Shown here: positions 63,228-64,000 of the stretch, one piece after another
Position numbering within the stretch: position 1 is the stretch's first letter
Layout: each line of letters begins with the position of its first letter
Origin: UBA6244 sp965140775
GTDB taxonomy: Bacteria > Bacteroidota > Bacteroidia > Bacteroidales > F082
DNA length: 64,000 nucleotides
Reading direction: 5' to 3'
Assembly (NCBI GenBank): GCA_965140775.1
Contig: OZ223471.1
Coordinates: 3,472,001-3,536,000, forward strand
Notes under the pieces: model-generated
The model's input: only the letters and a program-made list of their open reading frames with translations
What the model was told of the DNA's origin: nothing
The model's database searches: none
Made by a program: the position numbers and the translations under genes

Positions 63228-63765
63228 AGCTATTTAGTGGTGTAATTAGATGATGATGGTTTTGTCATCGAATTGAACTAATTGGACGAATTGGGGGCAT
63301 CTAACATTCGTGTAATTCGTGTAATTCGATGATGATGGTTTTGTCATCGAATTGAACTAATTGGACGAATTGGGGGCATCTAACATTCGTGTAATTCGTG
63401 TAATTCGATGATGATGGTTTTGTCATCGAATTGATCGAATTGAACGAATTGGGGGCATCTAACATTCGTGTAATTCGTGTAATTCGATGATGATGGTTTT
63501 GTCATCGAATTGATCGAATTGAACGAATTGGGGGCATCTAACATTCGTGTAATTCGTGTAATTCGATGATGATGGTTTTGTCATCGAATTGATCGAATTG
63601 AACGAATTGGGGGCATCTAACATTCGTGTAATTCGTGTAATTCGATGATGATGGTTTTGTCATCGAATTGATCGAATTGGACGAATTGGGGGCATCTTTT
63701 TTCGTGTAATTCGTGTAATTCGATGATGATTTTTTGTTATCGAATAGAACGAATTTAGCTCCATC
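63228..63765. repeat. 79-bp tandem repeat array built from 9-nt words
   Basis: Six consecutive units step exactly 79 bases (unit starts GATGATGATGG at 63249, 63328, 63407, 63486, 63565 and 63644), and a shorter last unit starts at 63722. Each unit contains ttgtcatcgaattgatcgaattgaacgaattggg followed by catctaacattcgtgtaattcgtgtaattc. The two parts are 9-nt periodic (CGAATTGAN; reverse strand CGAATTACA) and can pair imperfectly. A second hairpin is TTCGATGA...TCATCGAA. No gene lies in 63135-63777. Confidence 0.92.
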
Positions 63766-63777
63766 AGTCCAAATTCC

Positions 63778-64000
63778 TTATGAGAGACTTTGATTATAGG
63801 TGGCTACGGCCTTGAGCAGGTGTGTTTTGACTTGAGACCAGGTAACCTCTTTGATCATTTCGATGCCCAAATCTGGTTCTGCATCTTCAAAATAGGTCAG
63901 GCTTTTAAGCACCAGGTATTCGGATCCATCATGATATTTTGTGGTATAAAAGTGCAACATTTCTTGAAGGGTGTAGGTTTGCAACAGAAAATACAGGTCA
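63778..64000 (-). CDS. AbiEii/AbiGii-like nucleotidyltransferase toxin, 3' end
   Basis: The frame is open to the window edge; the visible C-terminal 73 residues read DLYFLLQTYTLQEMLHFY at the start and contain LVLKSLTYFEDAEPDLG. The DLYFLL and LKSLTYFEDAE blocks resemble the end of AbiEii/AbiGii-type nucleotidyltransferases, which are toxins in abortive-infection or toxin-antitoxin pairs. The catalytic domain and any antitoxin gene lie outside the window. The 79-bp array ends a few bases before its stop codon. The call is tentative because only the tail is visible. Confidence 0.6.
   Translation of the reverse strand, partial: DLYFLLQTYTLQEMLHFYTTKYHDGSEYLVLKSLTYFEDAEPDLGIEMIKEVTWSQVKTHLLKAVATYNQSLS

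Noticed and set aside
63228..63765. Possible CRISPR array
   Set aside because: The 79-bp units are identical throughout, with no unique spacers and no cas genes.

Overview
The window looks like a chromosome segment of a Bacteroidota bacterium, probably of the Bacteroidales/Marinilabiliales type. Three things point there. Two secreted proteins end in type IX secretion (Por) sorting domains. Several genes are preceded by the Bacteroidota promoter -7 motif TAnnTTTG. Small family sets typical of the phylum are present (holA with an HsdR-N protein, DUF3822 with rsmD, a short AMP nucleosidase, a RemB/Wzi-like outer-membrane protein). No rRNA, tRNA or CRISPR was recognised.

Layout. 0-4 kb: end of a menaquinone operon (menA, menC, menE), a single-domain response regulator and an ATP-cone/nuclease fusion. 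4.6-21.4 kb: an alpha-glucan utilisation region with a T9SS-exported GH13 amylase, a T9SS-exported protein with two starch-binding-like repeats, a LacI-type regulator, an operon of SusA-like GH13, GH31 and lipoprotein GH13 enzymes, and a divergent trehalose-synthase-like GH13. No SusC/SusD pair is in view. A composite palindromic repeat array inside this region (7.6-10.6 kb) is interrupted by an IS110/IS1111-type element. 21.4-31.1 kb: housekeeping genes (holA, AMP nucleosidase, HsdR-N protein, DUF3822, rsmD, ssb), a carotenoid-desaturase-like oxidoreductase and a C45-family hydrolase. 31.1-32.2 kb: a second array of the same composite repeat, in the opposite orientation.

32.4-63.1 kb is a surface-polysaccharide region. 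A probable UDP-di-N-acetylbacillosamine set (4,6-dehydratase, aminotransferase, acetyltransferase, initiating sugar-phosphate transferase) is scattered on both strands among repeats. An exosortase and a FemAB-like acyltransferase form a tight pair. A long minus-strand block holds glycosyltransferases, a PIG-L deacetylase, an acyltransferase, an SDR, a KAS III, a decayed polymerase remnant, an intact Wzy-like protein, a pyruvyltransferase, a nitroreductase and a Wzx flippase. Its 5' end is a complete wbpA-wbpD-wbpE-wbpB-like set for UDP-2,3-diacetamido-2,3-dideoxyglucuronic acid. The window closes in the 3' end of an AbiEii-like gene.

The most unusual feature is the density and variety of intergenic repeats. 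There are composite three-palindrome arrays, a family of 9-nt periodic arrays that begin at or inside the 3' ends of genes, a 79-bp tandem array, a 45-bp tandem array, an 8-bp array, a roughly 100-bp dispersed palindromic module, and a MITE-like element of about 195 bp with terminal inverted repeats in two copies. Most short ORFs across these regions are open only because the repeat period is a multiple of three or the repeat lacks stops, and they are not annotated as genes.
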